Positions 61,941 through 64,000 of a stretch of 64,000 nt of DNA are shown in pieces. Origin of the DNA: Ectocarpus siliculosus (Eukaryota; Sar; Phaeophyceae; Ectocarpales; Ectocarpaceae); contig FN649727.1 of NCBI GenBank assembly GCA_000310025.1, positions 7,321,928-7,385,927 on the forward strand. The letters run 5' to 3'. A program made the position numbers and the translations under genes. Each line of letters begins with the position of its first letter. Positions within the stretch are counted from its first letter, which is position 1. The notes beneath the pieces were generated by a model. That model had not been told where the DNA came from. It saw nothing but the letters and a program-made list of their open reading frames with translations, and ran no database searches.

Positions 61941-62632
61941 CTATCTTCACACATCAGGACAGCAATGCAATCAGAGCATTACATATACGATCCATGCCGA
62001 AACGTGCACACGGAATTGCACGGGCTAGCTTCTTCCTTACGTCACACGTAACATGAACAGCAGTTCGTTGGAGGTGTGGAGGTGCGGTGCAATATGGCGG
62101 TAGACATAACCGCAGTGCGGCGCAAATACGGCCGGGCCTGTTTGCCTGCTGTTTGAAGACTTGGACAGCTGCACTACCGCGCCCGTGGCTATGGTTCAAG
62201 CACGACATTCCATACCCCGGGTGCATGACGCTGCATCGCTAATACCACGACAATTTGCACAACAGGAACGTGGGTGCTGTGCACAAAGTTTCAAAACATG
62301 CGCATCAAGTTTAGATCTAAACTCGGGCACGCGCCTATGACGTCGACCACGCCCACCTCACCGCGCAGAAGAGCCGTATCGAGGCATCCGCCTTAACTCG
62401 GCGACATGCGACCCACTTCTCAAGGGCTGAAGAGCTCATGCCTACGCCTGGCGACGGGATCTGAACGTGACCAGCAGAGGACACACCAGACACAGCGTGG
62501 CAAGATGTGTCTCTCACGAAGGAGGCGCTCCGCAAAATGTTCGACCCTCCCCCCCCGCCGTGGCGTCCCTGTTCCGTGCCACCCCGCCACCTACCACTCG
62601 CTGTGTCGCTGTGTGCTGTGTCTACGCAAGAC
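61941..62632. other. Divergent spacer thioesterase / NDUFAF5
   Basis: It must contain the missing first exon(s) of the thioesterase on the minus strand and the promoter of NDUFAF5 on the plus strand. I could not identify the exon; no repeats or RNA genes were recognised. Confidence 0.5.
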
Positions 62633-64000
62633 ATGATATCGAGGCGCGTGATAGCGGCCAGGCCATGGCAACATCATCTGGGCAAAGGACGAGCATGCCG
62701 GCCATTCGCCGGGAGCGGCGGTGGGGGAGACGGCACGCCAGCAGTCAAGGTGTTCGATCGAACGGCGAAACGACGCCAACGGGACCGAGCCGCGGCCGCT
62801 GACTGGGAGGGAGAATTCGACTACCTGAGGGAGCACATCGCAAGGGTGCTCGTGGATAGAATAGAGGTGCAACCATATCACGCTGTCACGGCTTGATTCG
62901 ATGGGAGGCGGTCTTCTCTGCCAACAAGCTGTAGTAGCACTCCATTTCCACACACCTCTCTCGCTTGCTCGGTTGGCATTTTTGACAGAACTCCGCGTTG
63001 TTGAGGACAACAGCAGAATTACATACTTGTACAATGGATATATCGTCGGAACGGCTGCAGCAGTCGGGCGAAGTAATCGTTGAACCGTAGTGTGCAAGAC
63101 TTCCTGCCACACGACTGCGATTTTTTACAGCTACACGCATCGTCTAACCAGCACGCACTGCGTGTGTGTACTGCTGTGTAGAGAAAAGTCCACATTGCGT
63201 AGGATTGAACACGCCAACCCATAAGCCGATGTTCCATGTATATACTCCAACAGGCAAAACACGTCTATACTCCTCGTAAACCTGGCAATGCGTTGCTGTA
63301 GGCTGGCGGCATTGTCAGCAGGGACGTAGGGCTGACAATGATGTACAAGTTCGACCAGTCACACGTACGACCATAACGGAGCTATTTACGGTAGCTGCGG
63401 CCCACACAGCAGTTAGGGGGATAAGCTGGAGCGTGTTTTGGGAAAACAACCACGACTGAGCGCGTGCCCACCCGACAGATTGGATGGCTCTGACACTCAG
63501 TGCCTCCCCCCCCCCCTCCCCCTCTATCTCCTCCAGGACATTTCGAGGGAGTTTCCACGAGCGCTCGATGTCGGAGCGCACGCTGGGCACATCTATAACG
63601 CCATTTGTGAAAAGGTACTGTGCGGCGGTTCAGAGACAAGGCAACAATTGCCAAGCGATGTGGATGAGATGTTATCTTTGTGCCGCGGAGACACAGCTCC
63701 TTGCAGAAGTCTTTCTCCCACGACCACGCAAGTCCGTCAAGTGCGCGGGCGCGTTTTCTGAGCGCTTGAGGTTTTTCAAGCTCCCGGGTTTGTTTGTTTC
63801 TACCTCCTTTTCCTGCTCGCGTTGAAAGAATCCAATTGAAAGAATCCTACGTAGCGCGCCCGTTTCTTCCCAGTACGCAACCAAACCAGGGCCACAGATT
63901 TTGGCCCTATTTTCTCCGCGTCCACAGAACCGGAAAAACACTGCCGGCTGATCAATGACCGATAGTTCTCCATGTGGGCGTCACTGTCGAATTATTTAGG
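62633..64000 (+). CDS. NDUFAF5: NDUFAF5-like complex I assembly methyltransferase/hydroxylase (partial)
   Basis: A mitochondrial SAM-fold protein that, in animals, hydroxylates an arginine of NDUFS7 during complex I assembly. Exon 1 (62633-62866) encodes MISRRVIAARPWQHHLGKGR, a basic, Ser/Arg-rich presequence, then VFDRTAKRRQRDRAA and FDYLREHIARVLVDRIE, the hallmark N-terminal signature of the family. Exon 2 (63537-63614, after a pyrimidine-rich acceptor) encodes DISREFPRALDVGAHAGHIY, the SAM-binding motif I region. Both exons are phase 0. The rest runs off the window; no clear exon 3 is visible before 64000. An in-frame ATG at 62537 is an alternative start, but the chosen one gives a better targeting peptide. 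Confidence 0.85.

Overview
This window is intron-rich eukaryotic nuclear DNA: GT-AG introns of roughly 0.1-1.7 kb, about 50% GC, GA/GT/CAG microsatellites, and long low-complexity inserts inside conserved exons. The best guess for the organism is a stramenopile, most likely a brown alga (Ectocarpus-like). This is an inference from codon and intron style and from the layout: all seven genes I could model alternate in orientation (+ - + - + - +) and meet in short divergent or convergent spacers, a pattern I recall being reported for Ectocarpus. No database search was possible.

Layout. (1) 1 to about 11.2 kb, plus strand: the 3' part of a large gene made of DUF7507/DUF11-type surface repeats, containing a tandem intragenic duplication (period about 8.2 kb) and a 100-N gap. 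(2) About 11.2-16.6 kb: no convincing gene, one doubtful ORF. (3) 16.6-26.6 kb, minus strand: a complete model for nibrin/NBS1 (FHA, two BRCTs, a long acidic/low-complexity region, an MRE11-binding motif). (4) 27.1-29.8 kb, plus: POLE3/Dpb4, a histone-fold subunit of DNA polymerase epsilon, head to head with NBS1 across 539 bp. (5) 30.5-34.3 kb, minus: a three-exon gene that joins a histidine-phosphatase domain, a basic linker, an F-box and a long unknown C-terminus in one frame. (6) 35.0-58.1 kb, plus: a giant armadillo-like repeat protein (about 34 exons, about 3,000 residues) with Gly/Ser/Ala/Asn/Gln-rich insertions; one intron carries a tandemly repeated element ending in a perfect hairpin. 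(7) 58.7-61.9 kb, minus: a stand-alone type II thioesterase. (8) 62.6 kb to the end, plus: the 5' part of NDUFAF5, a mitochondrial complex I assembly factor.

Exon models were built by hand from splice sites, conserved motifs and phase bookkeeping. NBS1, POLE3 and the phosphatase/F-box gene each sum to an exact multiple of three. The weakest parts are the 3' end of the repeat gene around the gap, exon 2 of the armadillo gene, the N-terminal exon of the thioesterase, and whether the phosphatase and F-box are truly one polypeptide. Functionally the genes are unrelated housekeeping or surface functions, except that NBS1 and POLE3, which share a putative promoter, both act in chromosome replication and repair.
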